Assembly: GCA_015689645.1 (NCBI GenBank)
Contig: WVSM01000003.1
Span: 398,295-462,294, forward strand
Origin: Rhodobacterales bacterium HKCCE4037
Lineage (GTDB): Bacteria > Pseudomonadota > Alphaproteobacteria > Rhodobacterales > Rhodobacteraceae
Direction of reading: 5' to 3'
DNA: 64,000 nt
In this document: positions 39,527-49,166 of the stretch, one piece after another
Numbering within the stretch: the first letter of the stretch is position 1
Layout: every line of letters starts with the position of its first letter
Made by a program: the position numbers and the translations under genes
The notes under the pieces: generated by a model
Told to the model about the DNA's origin: nothing
Database searches by the model: none
Seen by the model: the letters and a program-made list of their open reading frames with translations, nothing else

Positions 39527-41743
39527 TTAGCCCGAGCCGCGCGCTGTCAGCACGATCACGGAAAGCGGCGGCAGGGTCAGCGTGACGGAATGGTCGAACC
39601 CGTCATGGGCGGTGTCGGACGCGTCGCGCCCGCCCAGATTGCCCCTGTTCCCGCCGCCATAGGCGTTTGAATCTGTGTTGAGAGCCTCCTCCCAGAAGCC
39701 CCCTGTCGGTACGCCGACGCGGTAATCCAACCGCTCGACCGGCGTGAAGTTGCATATGACGACCACCGGCGCGTCGCCCTCCGCTCCGAAGCGGGCGTAG
39801 GCCATGGTCGATTGCGACGGGTCGTTGGCGATCCAGCGGAAGCCCTCGGCCTCGCAATCCTTGACGTGCAGCGCGGGCGTTTCGCGGTAGAGACGGTTGA
39901 GGTCACGGACCAATTCCCGCAGGCCGCCGTGCATCGGCTGCTCCGCCGCGTGCCAGTTCAACTCTCTGTCGTGGTTCCATTCCTCGGGCTGCGCGAATTC
40001 GCATCCCATGAACAGCAGCTTCTTGCCCGGCTGCGTCCACATGTAGGCGTAATAGGCGCGCAGGTTGGCGAATTTCTCCCACTCCGTTCCCGGCATTTTT
40101 TCCAGCATCGAGCCTTTGCCGTGGACAACCTCGTCATGGCTGATCGGCAGGATGAAATTCTCGGTGAAGGCCCAGTCGATCGGGAAGGTCATCAGGTGAT
40201 GGTCGTGCTGGCGGTAGATCGGGTCCTTCTCCATGTACCGCAGCGTGTCGTTCATCCAGCCCATGTTCCACTTGTATCCGAAGCCAAGCCCGCCGTTGTG
40301 AACCGCGCCCGAGACCTGCGGGAACGATGTGCTTTCCTCGGCCACCGTCATCACCGACGGATCGGCGCCGTAGACCTCCTTGTTCATCTCCTGCAGGAAG
40401 GCGATGGCCTCGTAATTCTCGCGGCCCCCGTCGCGGTTGGGGACCCACTCGCCCTCCGCCCGCGAATAGTCGCGGTAGAGCATGGAGGCCACGGCATCCA
40501 CGCGCAGGCCGTCGAGGTGGTATTCCTCCATCCAGTAGAGCGCGTTGGCGGTGAGGTAGTTCTTCACCTCCGTCCGCCCGTAATTGTAGATCAGCGTGTT
40601 CCAGTCCTGGTGGAAGCCCTCGCGTGGGTCGGCATGTTCATAAAGCGCCGTGCCGTCGAAGCGGGCGAGGCCATGGGGATCGGTCGGAAAGTGGCCCGGC
40701 ACCCAGTCGAGCAGGACGCCGATGCCTTTCGCGTGGGCGGCGTCGACGAGGTCGCGGAATTCGTGCGGCGGGCCGAAGCGGATCGTGGGCGCGTAGAGGC
40801 CCACGGGCTGATAGCCCCATGAGCCATCGAACGGGAATTCCGAGACCGGCAGAAGCTCGATATGCGTAAAACCCATGTGGGCGACGTAGTCGACGAGGTC
40901 GCGGGCCAGTTCCTTGTAGCTGAGGGGTCGACCACCATCGTCGTAGCGCCTGCGCCAGGACCCGAGATGGACCTCGTAGATCGAGATCGGGCTGGCGCGG
41001 TTGTTCGCCTTGGCGCGGCTCTCCATCCACTCCGCATCGTGCCAGCCGTAGCCCGTGATGTCGCGCACGATGGAGGCCTTCTCGGGCGGATGCTGCGCGC
41101 CGAAGCCGACCGGGTCGGCCTTGAGCGCGATCTGCCCGTCCGCGCCGGTGATCTCGTACTTGTAAAGCGCGCCGTCGCCGACGCCGGGCAGGAAAATCTC
41201 CCACACGCCGGTTTCGCCTGCCGGCCGCATCGGGTGGCGGCGGCCGTCCCAGGCGTTGAACTCCCCCACCACGCTGACGCGTTTCGCATTCGGGGCCCAG
41301 ACGGCGAAATGGGTGCCTCGGGATTTCTCGTAGGTGGTCACATGCGCGCCGAGCACGCGCCAGAGCTGTTTGTGGGTGCCTTCCCCAAGCAGGTACTTGT
41401 CGAAATCGGTCAGGAGCGGCGGGAAGGCGAAAGGGTCTTCGGTCGTGTGGGTCGCGCCGTCGCCATATTGCATCGTCAGGGTGTAATCCTTGCCGGGCAC
41501 AGGGGCGGCGAAGACATCGCCGGATAGCCGGGTCAGGGCCGTGTCCTTGCCTGCGACCGTGGCGGTCACCGAGGCCGCGTTGGGCTGGAAGGTGACGATC
41601 CAGCGGCGGTTTCCGGATTTGTGCGGGCCAAGCACCGTGAACGGCGACGGATGCGTGCCCGCGTTCAGCAAGGCGAGGTCATCGCCGGTCAGGAAGGCCG
41701 GCAGATCCGGGGTGGCAGCGGGGTCGGTCGTCTTGCTTGGCAT
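39527..41743 (-). CDS. glgB: 1,4-alpha-glucan branching enzyme
   Basis: A 738-residue GH13 enzyme with the full two-domain N-terminus (CBM48 module about residues 130-235) and catalytic motifs [37 protein letters not shown] and [13 protein letters not shown]. It introduces alpha-1,6 branches. It is the first gene of glgBCAX-pgm-ams-glgP. The 128-bp gap before it (41744-41871) is where the operon promoter should be; no operator is recognisable by eye. Confidence 0.95.
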   Translation of the reverse strand: MPSKTTDPAATPDLPAFLTGDDLALLNAGTHPSPFTVLGPHKSGNRRWIVTFQPNAASVTATVAGKDTALTRLSGDVFAAPVPGKDYTLTMQYGDGATHTTEDPFAFPPLLTDFDKYLLGEGTHKQLWRVLGAHVTTYEKSRGTHFAVWAPNAKRVSVVGEFNAWDGRRHPMRPAGETGVWEIFLPGVGDGALYKYEITGADGQIALKADPVGFGAQHPPEKASIVRDITGYGWHDAEWMESRAKANNRASPISIYEVHLGSWRRRYDDGGRPLSYKELARDLVDYVAHMGFTHIELLPVSEFPFDGSWGYQPVGLYAPTIRFGPPHEFRDLVDAAHAKGIGVLLDWVPGHFPTDPHGLARFDGTALYEHADPREGFHQDWNTLIYNYGRTEVKNYLTANALYWMEEYHLDGLRVDAVASMLYRDYSRAEGEWVPNRDGGRENYEAIAFLQEMNKEVYGADPSVMTVAEESTSFPQVSGAVHNGGLGFGYKWNMGWMNDTLRYMEKDPIYRQHDHHLMTFPIDWAFTENFILPISHDEVVHGKGSMLEKMPGTEWEKFANLRAYYAYMWTQPGKKLLFMGCEFAQPEEWNHDRELNWHAAEQPMHGGLRELVRDLNRLYRETPALHVKDCEAEGFRWIANDPSQSTMAYARFGAEGDAPVVVICNFTPVERLDYRVGVPTGGFWEEALNTDSNAYGGGNRGNLGGRDASDTAHDGFDHSVTLTLPPLSVIVLTARGSG

Positions 41744-41871
41744 CCGTCCTCAGTTGGCTTTACGGACAGGCGGGCTGTCGCGTTTCCAGAAGGAAAGGGA
41801 AACACGGGCGCGGCGGAAAATCAAATTCCTACCGCTTGTCGTGTCGTCTTGCACGGGATGGGCCGGCACGC

Positions 41872-42735
41872 TCACAGACGATCCGCGTTGAACGTGTCGC
41901 ATTGGTTCGGATCGCCGGTATCGTAGCCGACCGAGAACCAGCGCATGCGTTGTTCCGATGTGCCGTGGGTGTAATTGTGCGGATTGCCCGCCCCGCGCCC
42001 GGCACGTTGCGAAAGGTAGTCGTCCCCGATCCGCTCGGCCGCGTTCAGCGCCTCCTGCAGGTCGCCCGGTTCCAGCAGGTCCGACACGTTGCGCGCCCAG
42101 ACGCCCGAGAAGCAATCGGCCTGAAGTTCGATCATCACCGAGATGCGGTTCGACTGGGTCTGGTTGGATTGCGCGCGGATGCGGTTGGCCTCGCCCAGGA
42201 TACCAAGCTCGTTCTGGACGTGGTGCGCGACCTCGTGCGCGATGACATAGGCGGCGGCGAAATCGCCTTGCGCGCCAAGCTGGCGGGCCATGTAGGCGAA
42301 GAACTGCGTGTCGAGATAGGCGCGCTGGTCGGCGGGGCAGTAGAACGGACCGGTCGAGGCCGAGGCCCCGCCGCAGCCCGATTGCACCATGCCCGAGAAC
42401 AGCACCAGCTGCGGCGGGTCGTAGGAGGTATTGAAGGCCTGCGGAAAGACATTGCCCCAGACATCCTCGGTCGTGGCAAGAACGCGGGAGGCGAATTCGC
42501 CGGCCTGCTGTTCTTCGGCGGACAATTCACGCGGCTGGCCGGGTTGTTCGAATTGCGGCTGGCCGCCCTGCTGGTTGAGGAGCGGGGTCAGGTCGACGCC
42601 GAGGAAATAGCCCACGACGACAATGGCAAGAAGGCCGAGACCGCCGCCACCGGCAAGGCGCACGCCGCCACGTCCGCCGCCTGACCGTCGCCGGTCGATG
42701 ACATTGCGGCTGGACCGAGTGTTACGCAGGCGCAT
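41872..42735 (-). CDS. Neutral zinc metallopeptidase (YpfJ family)
   Basis: A 287-residue protein. A basic Gly-rich N-terminus (RRRSGGGRGG) is followed by one membrane helix (about residues 28-46), then a domain with the metal motif HEVAHHVQN and a downstream ELQADCFSG that supplies the third ligand region. This is the YpfJ/putative neutral zinc metallopeptidase family; the substrate is unknown. It appears to stand alone. Confidence 0.88.
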   Translation of the reverse strand: MRLRNTRSSRNVIDRRRSGGGRGGVRLAGGGGLGLLAIVVVGYFLGVDLTPLLNQQGGQPQFEQPGQPRELSAEEQQAGEFASRVLATTEDVWGNVFPQAFNTSYDPPQLVLFSGMVQSGCGGASASTGPFYCPADQRAYLDTQFFAYMARQLGAQGDFAAAYVIAHEVAHHVQNELGILGEANRIRAQSNQTQSNRISVMIELQADCFSGVWARNVSDLLEPGDLQEALNAAERIGDDYLSQRAGRGAGNPHNYTHGTSEQRMRWFSVGYDTGDPNQCDTFNADRL

Positions 42736-42840
42736 GATGTCCCCTCCGGCGAGAATGATGGTAACGAACGCGTGAAAGGGTGAACCGGTTCCCGCGTCCA
42801 GTCCACTTGCGATTCTGCGCCGGGGGGATTATCTGCGGCT

Positions 42841-42938
42841 TCGAGAGGTTGGCGCGGGCAAGCACTTCGCCAACCCGGTCAGGTCCGGAAGGAAGCAGCC
42901 GTAACGATTCCTGCTTGGGTCGTTGTCCAGCCTCTCAC
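42841..42938 (+). ncRNA. ffs: Small signal recognition particle RNA (4.5S RNA)
   Basis: The universally conserved core GGTCAGGTCCGGAAGGAAGC (from 42878) is present, followed by AGCCGTAA. Closing arms GAGAGGTTGG (42843-42852) and CCAGCCTCTC (42927-42936) pair with a single G-U. The roughly 97-nt length matches the bacterial small SRP RNA. It occupies the 327-bp gap between the metallopeptidase and the small membrane-protein gene. The ends are estimated from the pairing. Confidence 0.96.
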
Positions 42939-42971
42939 CCAAGCGTCCGGCGAAGCCGGGCGCGTTGCCCA

Positions 42972-43002
42972 GTCACAAACTGCGCAAAGCGCAGATTGTG
43001 AC
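42972..43002. repeat. Long hairpin downstream of the SRP RNA gene
   Basis: GTCACAA-A-CTGCGC (42972-42985), loop AAA, GCGCAG-A-TTGTGAC (42989-43002): 13 paired bases with one symmetrical A-A mismatch. It is 34 bases past the SRP RNA. There is no T-run. It may process or end the RNA, or be a repeat. Confidence 0.55.
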
Positions 43003-43062
43003 ACGCCGAAAGTGTCTTGCACCGCAAGGCACGCAGGCGCTCCCAAATCATCCCTGCCACGC

Positions 43063-43434
43063 TCACTCCACCGGCACTGCATCCGCAGCCGGTGCCGTCA
43101 CCGGACCCGGCGGAACGTATCCGCCCGCCCCGGGGTCGGCGATCATGGCGTAGACGACGATCCCGACCATCCCCAGCACCAACGCGAGTGTCCACCAGAG
43201 CGGCACCCGACCAAGCCAGCGGGTCAGACCGCCACGGGGCAGCGGAGACACCGTGATCCATGCCACCACCGCGAGGAGGAAGGCGCCCAGTTGCCAGCCA
43301 AAGAAAGCCGTGACCCGGTTCAGGCCCCGTGTAAATCCGTCACCCGTGGGCTCCGCCCAGAACGCAGTGGCAGAAAGGCCCATGACGAGGAGCCAGAGGC
43401 CGAGGACGATCCAGAGGAGGGTCGTGCGGGTCAT
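43063..43434 (-). CDS. Small membrane protein, function unknown
   Basis: A 123-residue protein starting MTRTTLLWIVLGLWLLVMGL. Three hydrophobic segments are visible (about residues 5-25, 45-62 and 76-97) and a Pro/Ala-rich C-terminus (PPGPVTAPAADAVPVE). The open frame extends to 43665, but that part overlaps the ankyrin gene and has no good start, so the ATG at 43434 is used. I do not recognise a family. It follows the ankyrin gene by 106 bp on the same strand. Confidence 0.6.
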   Translation of the reverse strand: MTRTTLLWIVLGLWLLVMGLSATAFWAEPTGDGFTRGLNRVTAFFGWQLGAFLLAVVAWITVSPLPRGGLTRWLGRVPLWWTLALVLGMVGIVVYAMIADPGAGGYVPPGPVTAPAADAVPVE

Positions 43435-43540
43435 GTGCTGTCCAACTCTGACACTGGGCGTGCCCGACAATCTTACCCTGTTTCTGACGATCTGACCAAA
43501 TACCAGCGGACGGGGCGACTTACGCCGCCCCAATCCTGGG

Positions 43541-45082
43541 TCACAAAGGCCCGCCCTCGACCACCTGCCCCGGATGCGCCTCCGCCCAATCCTTGAGGAA
43601 CGCGGCAATCTCCGGGTCGCCCACCCGGTCCGGCGCTTCGCGAGGCAAGGCGACGCCCTCCTCAAGCGCCAGGCGCAGGCAGGCGATGTGGTCGCGCCCG
43701 TCGCGCGCCGGGTTGTTCGCGGCCCCGTGGAGGATGGTCGAGAACAGATTGCCGCCGTAGCCGTTGATGTGGCCGAGATCCGGCTTCTGAGCCATCAGGT
43801 AGGCCATCACTTCGGGCAGCCCCTCCCAACCAGCGACCTGTACCGGTGTCAGCCCCTCACCGTCCGGCCGGTCCGTCTCCACCCCCACGGCGACGAGCCG
43901 TTGGATATGGGGCAACTTGCCGGGCAGATGCAGGATCAGCCGGATGATGTTGCGGCAGCCGTCGGGCAGCTTGGCAGGGTTGATGTATTCGCCCTGCGGC
44001 ACGTCCCCATCCGCGACGCGGGCCAGAAGATCCTCGGACGGCGAAAGCGGGGTGGCGTGGCCACGGTCCTCCAGCAGCCCCGCGAGGGCGGCGTTCCCGA
44101 AGACCCGGGCATAGGCGTACGGGGTCATCCCCTCGTAGATCCGCGTCGGATCGGCCCCGTTGTCGAGCAGCAGTTCCACCATCTCGGGCGGGCTCATCCG
44201 CCGCGCGGCCTGATGCAGGGCGGGCACGACCCAAGGCTGTTCGCCGCCGACTTCCGCGTCGTTGAAATCGTCGGGCTTCGCCCCGGCGGCGAGCAACAGG
44301 CGCACCGCCTCGACATCGTGAAAATCCATCGCCCGCAACAGCGCGTTGGTGCCCGCAGGCTCCGCCCCGTGGGCCAGCAGCAGGCGCAGGCCGCCGTGAT
44401 GCCCAAGCTCCGTCGCGTGGTAGAGCGATTCGCCGTCATTCGGGTCCGCCCCGTGATCGAGCAGCCATTCCGACAGCGCCATGTTGTTGGCATGGCCCAG
44501 GGCGAAATAGAGCGTCGACAGCTTGTGAGACGGGTCACTTTCGAGCGGCGCGCCGTAGTTCGGGTCCGCTCCGCCGGCCAGAAGCATGTCGGCAATCGCC
44601 AGCATGTCGGCCTCGCGGTCGGGGAACATGTGGATCGCCCTGGATTGCGCCATCATGCAAAGCGGCGGGTGGAGCGGCGCGGGTGTCGTGGCCAGCCCCG
44701 GATCGTCGGCGAGCAGCCGGGCAACCTCGTCCCGCAGGTAGAGGCGGCAGGACAGGCCGATATTGCCGAGCGGCAGGTCGGGGTCCTCTGCCAGAAGCTG
44801 GCGCACGACGAAATCCTGCCCGTTGGCAAGCGCGATACCCAACCGTTGCTGCCGCGCGGCACGGTCCATGCCGTTGGTCTCGGCGGACAGTTTCAGATGC
44901 GGCCAGGACGCGAAGCCCTGTTCGCGCGCGACGACATGGAGAAAGTCGGCATGTTTCAGCGATGCCGCCTCGCGGCCCGGAACATGGGACTGGACCCGCG
45001 CGCGGGCCGCTGGGTCGTCGCTGAAAAAGGATTTCTTGAGGGCCGTGGCATCACGGCGGAGCTGGTCGATGGATTTTGTCAT
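43541..45082 (-). CDS. Ankyrin-repeat protein
   Basis: A 513-residue protein without signal peptide. Ankyrin-type repeats are scattered from about residue 140 to 460 (LLAGGADPNYGAPLES, LLDHGADPNDGESLYHATELGHHGGLRLLLAHGAEP, LLLAAGAKPDD, LLLDNGADPTR, GEGLTPVQVAGWEGLPEVMAYLM). The N-terminal about 130 residues (IDQLRRDATALKKSFFSDD... and GFASWPHLKLS) are not ankyrin and recur in alphaproteobacterial ankyrin proteins as far as I recall. Presumed protein-binding scaffold; partner unknown. Divergent from the DUF202 gene across a 225-bp gap with no recognisable site. Confidence 0.82.
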   Translation of the reverse strand: MTKSIDQLRRDATALKKSFFSDDPAARARVQSHVPGREAASLKHADFLHVVAREQGFASWPHLKLSAETNGMDRAARQQRLGIALANGQDFVVRQLLAEDPDLPLGNIGLSCRLYLRDEVARLLADDPGLATTPAPLHPPLCMMAQSRAIHMFPDREADMLAIADMLLAGGADPNYGAPLESDPSHKLSTLYFALGHANNMALSEWLLDHGADPNDGESLYHATELGHHGGLRLLLAHGAEPAGTNALLRAMDFHDVEAVRLLLAAGAKPDDFNDAEVGGEQPWVVPALHQAARRMSPPEMVELLLDNGADPTRIYEGMTPYAYARVFGNAALAGLLEDRGHATPLSPSEDLLARVADGDVPQGEYINPAKLPDGCRNIIRLILHLPGKLPHIQRLVAVGVETDRPDGEGLTPVQVAGWEGLPEVMAYLMAQKPDLGHINGYGGNLFSTILHGAANNPARDGRDHIACLRLALEEGVALPREAPDRVGDPEIAAFLKDWAEAHPGQVVEGGPL

Positions 45083-45307
45083 CGGGTTCCCTCGTATCTG
45101 CCCAACGATCCGCTCAGGAGGGCGTGAGAGACACCGAATACGGGTCCGTCATATGCTCTGGAGGGTGCTGTGACCGGCTTTCCGCGGATCTGGGGGCTGC
45201 CCTGTCAGCCTTGCGGCAGGGTAACGCGCATGTCGGCCGCACACAAGCGCGCATGCCCCTCGCGCTTCAGCATTCGCATTAACCGCCGGGCGGGCTACTT
45301 CTCGGAC

Positions 45308-45691
45308 ATGAGCGACAAGAACGATCTGGCCGAGGACCGTACCGACTGGGCGGAAGACCGGACCAACTGGGCCGAGGATCGGACGATCCTGGCCAATGAA
45401 CGCACCTTCGCCGGCTGGATGCGAACCGGCATGGCCTCCGTCGCCATCGCGATCGGCCTGAAAGCCGTGTTCGGAGAATTCGAGCCGACCTGGGCCGCGA
45501 AGGCCCTGGCCAGCGTCTTCATCGCCATCGCCTGCTACATTTTCTACACCGCGCGGCAGCAGGCCTCCGCCACGCTGGACCGGATGAACGAGCATCAGGC
45601 GAAGGCAAAGCCCGTGCGATCGATGACGCTGACGGCCATATTCCTGTCAATCGGCAGTATCTTCGTCGGCGTGGTGCTTTGGTGCCTGTAA
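45308..45691 (+). CDS. DUF202/YidH-family membrane protein
   Basis: A 127-residue protein with the DUF202 signature LANERTFAGWMRTGMA, two central helices (about residues 39-56 and 61-80) and a third near the C-terminus (about 106-127). The N-terminus carries three near-copies of a seven-residue unit (AEDRTDW, AEDRTNW, AEDRTIL), the last merging with the signature. The frame opens at 45170, but the ATG at 45308 directly precedes the repeat and is more plausible. The function of DUF202 proteins is poorly known. Confidence 0.82.
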   Translation: MSDKNDLAEDRTDWAEDRTNWAEDRTILANERTFAGWMRTGMASVAIAIGLKAVFGEFEPTWAAKALASVFIAIACYIFYTARQQASATLDRMNEHQAKAKPVRSMTLTAIFLSIGSIFVGVVLWCL

Positions 45692-45753
45692 CCCGGTGGA
45701 CGCGGTGAGCCGGGACGCATAGCGTTGCGCGTGAGTGAAGCAGACGGATTCCC

Positions 45754-47502
45754 ATGAGCGCCGACACCCAGCCCACCTACCAGGTTCTTGCCCGGAAATA
45801 CCGGCCCCAGACCTTCGCCGACCTGATCGGGCAGGAGGCGATGGTGCGTACGCTGAAGAACGCGTTCGAGGCGGATCGCATCGCGCAGGCCTTCATGCTG
45901 ACCGGTATCCGGGGCACCGGCAAGACGACCACGGCCCGGATCATTGCAAAGGGCCTGAACTGCATCGGGCCGGACGGAAACGGCGGGCCGACAACCGACC
46001 CCTGCGGCGTCTGCGAGAATTGCGTCGGCATCGCCGAGGGGCGGCACGTCGACGTGATGGAGATGGACGCCGCATCGAACACCGGCGTACAGAACATCCG
46101 CGATGCGATCATCGAGACGGTCAGCTACCGGGCCGCGACGGCGCGCTACAAGATCTTCATCATCGACGAGGTTCACATGCTGTCGACAAGCGCCTTCAAC
46201 GCGCTGTTGAAGACGCTGGAAGAGCCGCCCGCTCACGTCAAATTCCTGTTTGCCACGACCGAGATCCGCAAGGTCCCGGTCACGGTCCTGTCGCGCTGCC
46301 AGCGCTTCGACCTGCGCCGGATCGAGCCGGAGGTGATGATCGCGCACCTTCAGAAGGTCGCCGGGCTGGAAGGCGCGCAGATCGCCGAGGATGCGCTGGC
46401 GCTGATCACGCGGGCCGCAGAAGGCTCCGTCCGCGACGCGATGAGCCTGCTGGACCAGGCGATTGCCCATGGCGCAGGCGAAACGACGGCCGACCAGGTC
46501 CGCGCGATGCTCGGGCTCGCGGACCGGGGCCGCGTGATGGACCTGTTCGAGGCGATCATGGCCGGCGATGCCGCGACAGCGCTGGACGAACTCGGCGGGC
46601 AATATGCCGATGGTGCCGACCCGGTCGCGGTGCTGCGCGATCTGGCGGAGATCACCCATTGGCTCTCGGTCATCTCGATCACCGCCGAAGCCGCGGACGA
46701 CCCGACGATTTCCCCGGACGAGCGCACCCGCGGACTCGCGCTGGCCGAGAAGCTGCCGATGCGGGTGCTGACGCGCATGTGGCAGATGCTGCTGAAGGCG
46801 CTGGAGGAAGTGGCGATCGCGCCGAACGCGATGATGGCCGCCGAGATGGCCGTGATCCGCCTGACCCACGTGGCCGAACTGCCGACGCCGGGCGACCTGG
46901 TGAAGAAGCTCAGCCAGATGACACCGCCGTCGGGTGGCGCGCCCGCCGGTGGTGGCGGAGGTGGTTCGGCACCGCTTGGCCCCGGCCCGCAGGCCCGGTC
47001 TACGGGAAGTGCCCCCGTCGGCGGCGGCGGTCCGCAAGCGATGCTCGCGCCACAGGCCGGGCCGGACCTCAGCGTCTATCCGACCTTCGACTCGGTCGTC
47101 GCGCTGGTCGAACAGGCCCGCGATATCAAGCTGCTGATCGAGGTGAAATCCGGCCTCCGGCTGGTCTCCTACACGCCCGGCCGGATCGAGGTTGAGACGA
47201 CGGAAACCGCCCCGAAAGACCTGATCCCGCGCCTTGGCCGGATGCTCCAGACCGCGACCGGCGCGCGCTGGGGGATCACCGTGGCCTCATCGGGCGGCGG
47301 AAAGACCATCGAGGAACAGGAGCAGGCGAGGCGCAACAAGCTGGAGGCCGAGGTGACGGCCCACCCGCTGATGCAGGCGGTGCTGGCGCGGTTCCCGAAT
47401 GCGAAGATCCACGAGATCCGCTCCCACGCCGAGATCGAAGCCGAAGCGGCGGTCGAGGCGCTGGAGGAGGCGGAGGATTGGGACCCCTTTGAGGATGAGT
47501 AG
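45754..47502 (+). CDS. dnaX: DNA polymerase III subunit gamma/tau
   Basis: A 582-residue clamp-loader ATPase: Walker A GIRGTGKTT (residues 51-59), a zinc module (Cys near CIGPDG...DPCGVCENC), Walker B IIDEVHML, sensor 1 LFATTE and the SRC motif LSRCQRFDL. A Gly/Pro/Ala-rich linker (about residues 390-430) leads to the tau C-terminal domain that binds the polymerase. I did not see a classic A-AAA-AAG frameshift site. It heads dnaX-(exported protein)-ybaB-recR. Confidence 0.95.
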   Translation: MSADTQPTYQVLARKYRPQTFADLIGQEAMVRTLKNAFEADRIAQAFMLTGIRGTGKTTTARIIAKGLNCIGPDGNGGPTTDPCGVCENCVGIAEGRHVDVMEMDAASNTGVQNIRDAIIETVSYRAATARYKIFIIDEVHMLSTSAFNALLKTLEEPPAHVKFLFATTEIRKVPVTVLSRCQRFDLRRIEPEVMIAHLQKVAGLEGAQIAEDALALITRAAEGSVRDAMSLLDQAIAHGAGETTADQVRAMLGLADRGRVMDLFEAIMAGDAATALDELGGQYADGADPVAVLRDLAEITHWLSVISITAEAADDPTISPDERTRGLALAEKLPMRVLTRMWQMLLKALEEVAIAPNAMMAAEMAVIRLTHVAELPTPGDLVKKLSQMTPPSGGAPAGGGGGGSAPLGPGPQARSTGSAPVGGGGPQAMLAPQAGPDLSVYPTFDSVVALVEQARDIKLLIEVKSGLRLVSYTPGRIEVETTETAPKDLIPRLGRMLQTATGARWGITVASSGGGKTIEEQEQARRNKLEAEVTAHPLMQAVLARFPNAKIHEIRSHAEIEAEAAVEALEEAEDWDPFEDE

Positions 47503-47511
47503 GAGAATGCG

Positions 47512-48009
47512 ATGTCCAACCGGATCATGAATGCGACCTTCGCCACCGTGCTTTCGTGCGGCGCGGCGACGGCCGCCATTGCGCAATCTGCGGGGGATCA
47601 GGAGCGGGCCGTTGCGGCGACGAACGCTTACTTCGAGGCGAGGGCCCAGGCCGATTTTGAAACCGCGTATGGTTTCGTGTCCCCCGACCTCGCCGGGTTC
47701 TTGCCGCGACCGATGGCCGAATCGCAATGGGGTGAGCAGCATGCGGCCGGGGTCGATTTCCGGAGCCTGCAGATCACTGGCGGGGCCTGGTATCAGGACC
47801 CGGAGGGCCTTCCTCCGGGGCTCTACGCAGCGGTCGAATTCGCTGGCGAGTCCGAGCAGGTGCCGGTGACCTGCGGTTTCCTGGTCTGGCATATGGCCTC
47901 CGATCAGCCGCAACTGAACCGCATCGAGTTGAACCTGATCGACCGCGCGACCTATGACCAGATCCCTGCCGCGCAATTGCCTGACCTGATCGCGCAACTG
48001 GGCTGCTAG
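47512..48009 (+). CDS. Exported DUF4019-like protein
   Basis: A 165-residue protein with a signal peptide (ending AATAAIAQS, cleavage near residue 25). The mature part has a helical start (AVAATNAYFEARAQADFETAYGFVSP) and a beta-rich end with GLYAAVEFAGE, the pattern of DUF4019. Function unknown. It begins nine bases after dnaX, inserted between dnaX and ybaB, and has its own ATG (AGGAGAATGCG upstream). Confidence 0.6.
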   Translation: MSNRIMNATFATVLSCGAATAAIAQSAGDQERAVAATNAYFEARAQADFETAYGFVSPDLAGFLPRPMAESQWGEQHAAGVDFRSLQITGGAWYQDPEGLPPGLYAAVEFAGESEQVPVTCGFLVWHMASDQPQLNRIELNLIDRATYDQIPAAQLPDLIAQLGC

Positions 48010-48079
48010 CGTCGCCTTGCCGCGCCGCGCCCTGCAGCGTATCTGTGGGCCAACCGAATTTAAGCTGGAGTGCACCGAG

Positions 48080-48424
48080 ATGATGAAGGGTTTGGGCGGT
48101 CTTGGCGACATGGCCAAGATGATGAAACAGGCGCAGGAACTGCAGGGCAAGATGGCCCAGATGCAGGAAGACCTCGCCTCGATGACGGTGCAGGGCGAAA
48201 GCGGTGCGGGCCTCGTGAAGGCGACGGCGACCGCGAAGGGCGAGCTGACCGCGCTCGACATCGACCCGTCGATCTTCAACCAGGACGACAAGGAAGTGGT
48301 CGAGGACCTGATCCTCGCGGCGATCAAGGACGCGCAGTCCAAGGCGCAGGAAAAGAGCAACGCGGAAATGGCGCGCCTGACCGAGGAAATGGGCCTGCCC
48401 TCCGGCGTGAAGATGCCGTTCTGA
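48080..48424 (+). CDS. ybaB: YbaB/EbfC nucleoid-associated protein
   Basis: A 114-residue protein. Its Met/Gln-rich helical N-terminus ([22 protein letters not shown]) and the [20 protein letters not shown] sheet are diagnostic. YbaB binds DNA as a dimer and is found with recR and dnaX in many bacteria. The ATG at 48080 is followed by a second ATG; the frame also opens at 48017 but GGAG at 48067 supports the later start. The recR start is four bases after its stop. Confidence 0.93.
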   Translation: MMKGLGGLGDMAKMMKQAQELQGKMAQMQEDLASMTVQGESGAGLVKATATAKGELTALDIDPSIFNQDDKEVVEDLILAAIKDAQSKAQEKSNAEMARLTEEMGLPSGVKMPF

Positions 48425-48428
48425 TCCC

Positions 48429-49028
48429 TTGGCGGAAGCACCCCGTGACATCGAGGACCTGATCGGGATCATGGCCCGGCTGCCGGGGCTCGGGCCCCGT
48501 TCGGCCCGGCGCGCGGTGCTGAGCCTGATCAAGAAACGCGGCGCGCTGATGCGGCCCCTGGCCGAGACGATGGCACGGGTCGCCGACACGGCGCGCGAAT
48601 GCGTGAATTGCGGGAACATCGGCACCGCGGATCTCTGCGATATCTGCGCCGACCAGCGCCGCGCGACAGGCGAATTGTGCGTGGTCGAGGATGTCGCCGA
48701 CCTCTGGGCGATGGAACGCGGCGGCGCGTTCAAGGGACGCTACCATGTCCTTGGCGGCACGCTGTCGGCGCTGGACGACGTGGGCCCGGAAGACCTGCGC
48801 ATTCCGCGTCTGAAAGACCGGATGGGTGACGAAGAGATCACCGAGGTGATCCTGGCGCTCAACGCGACGGTCGATGGCCAGACGACGGCCCATTACATCG
48901 CGGACGAGTTGGCGGGGGCCGGCGTACGCCTGACGTCGCTGGCGCAGGGCGTGCCGATCGGCGGCGAGCTGGATTTCCTCGACGACGGCACGATTTCGGC
49001 AGCGTTGCGCGCGCGGAAAGACCTGTGA
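48429..49028 (+). CDS. recR: Recombination mediator protein RecR
   Basis: A 199-residue protein: helix-hairpin-helix [13 protein letters not shown], four-cysteine zinc motif CVNCGN...CDIC, Toprim domain ([17 protein letters not shown]) and a C-terminal Walker B-like strand. RecR with RecO loads RecA onto SSB-coated gaps. The start codon is TTG at 48429, four bases past the ybaB stop. It is the last gene of the dnaX-ybaB-recR unit; the terminator lies about 105 bases downstream. Confidence 0.94.
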   Translation: MAEAPRDIEDLIGIMARLPGLGPRSARRAVLSLIKKRGALMRPLAETMARVADTARECVNCGNIGTADLCDICADQRRATGELCVVEDVADLWAMERGGAFKGRYHVLGGTLSALDDVGPEDLRIPRLKDRMGDEEITEVILALNATVDGQTTAHYIADELAGAGVRLTSLAQGVPIGGELDFLDDGTISAALRARKDL

Positions 49029-49130
49029 TCTCAGTCAAATTGCGCGGCTGCGCCGCATTCGATTGTTTTATCGGCGCCTGTGGCAACCGATATATTCCTG
49101 CCCGACCGTCCTGATTGATGGTGAGCGTCG

Positions 49131-49166
49131 GGCAGCCTCCGGCGGGAGTTTTTTCGGCAAGATGAA
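49131..49166 (+). terminator. Rho-independent terminator of recR, with dispersed-repeat tail (copy 2)
   Basis: CTCC-GGCG-GGAG (49137-49148) followed by six T (49149-49154), then CGGCAAGATGAA. The tail GGAGTTTTTTCGGCAAGATGAA is shared with the repeat copies at 28751-28772 and 49318-49345. It lies in the 456-bp gap between recR and the convergent RNase T2 gene. Confidence 0.75.

Noticed and set aside
42841..42938. A tRNA or tmRNA instead of SRP RNA
   Set aside because: The core matches the SRP RNA apical loop; there is no cloverleaf or CCA end.
45754..47502. Programmed frameshift in dnaX giving a gamma subunit
   Set aside because: No slippery A-AAA-AAG-type sequence with a following hairpin was seen.
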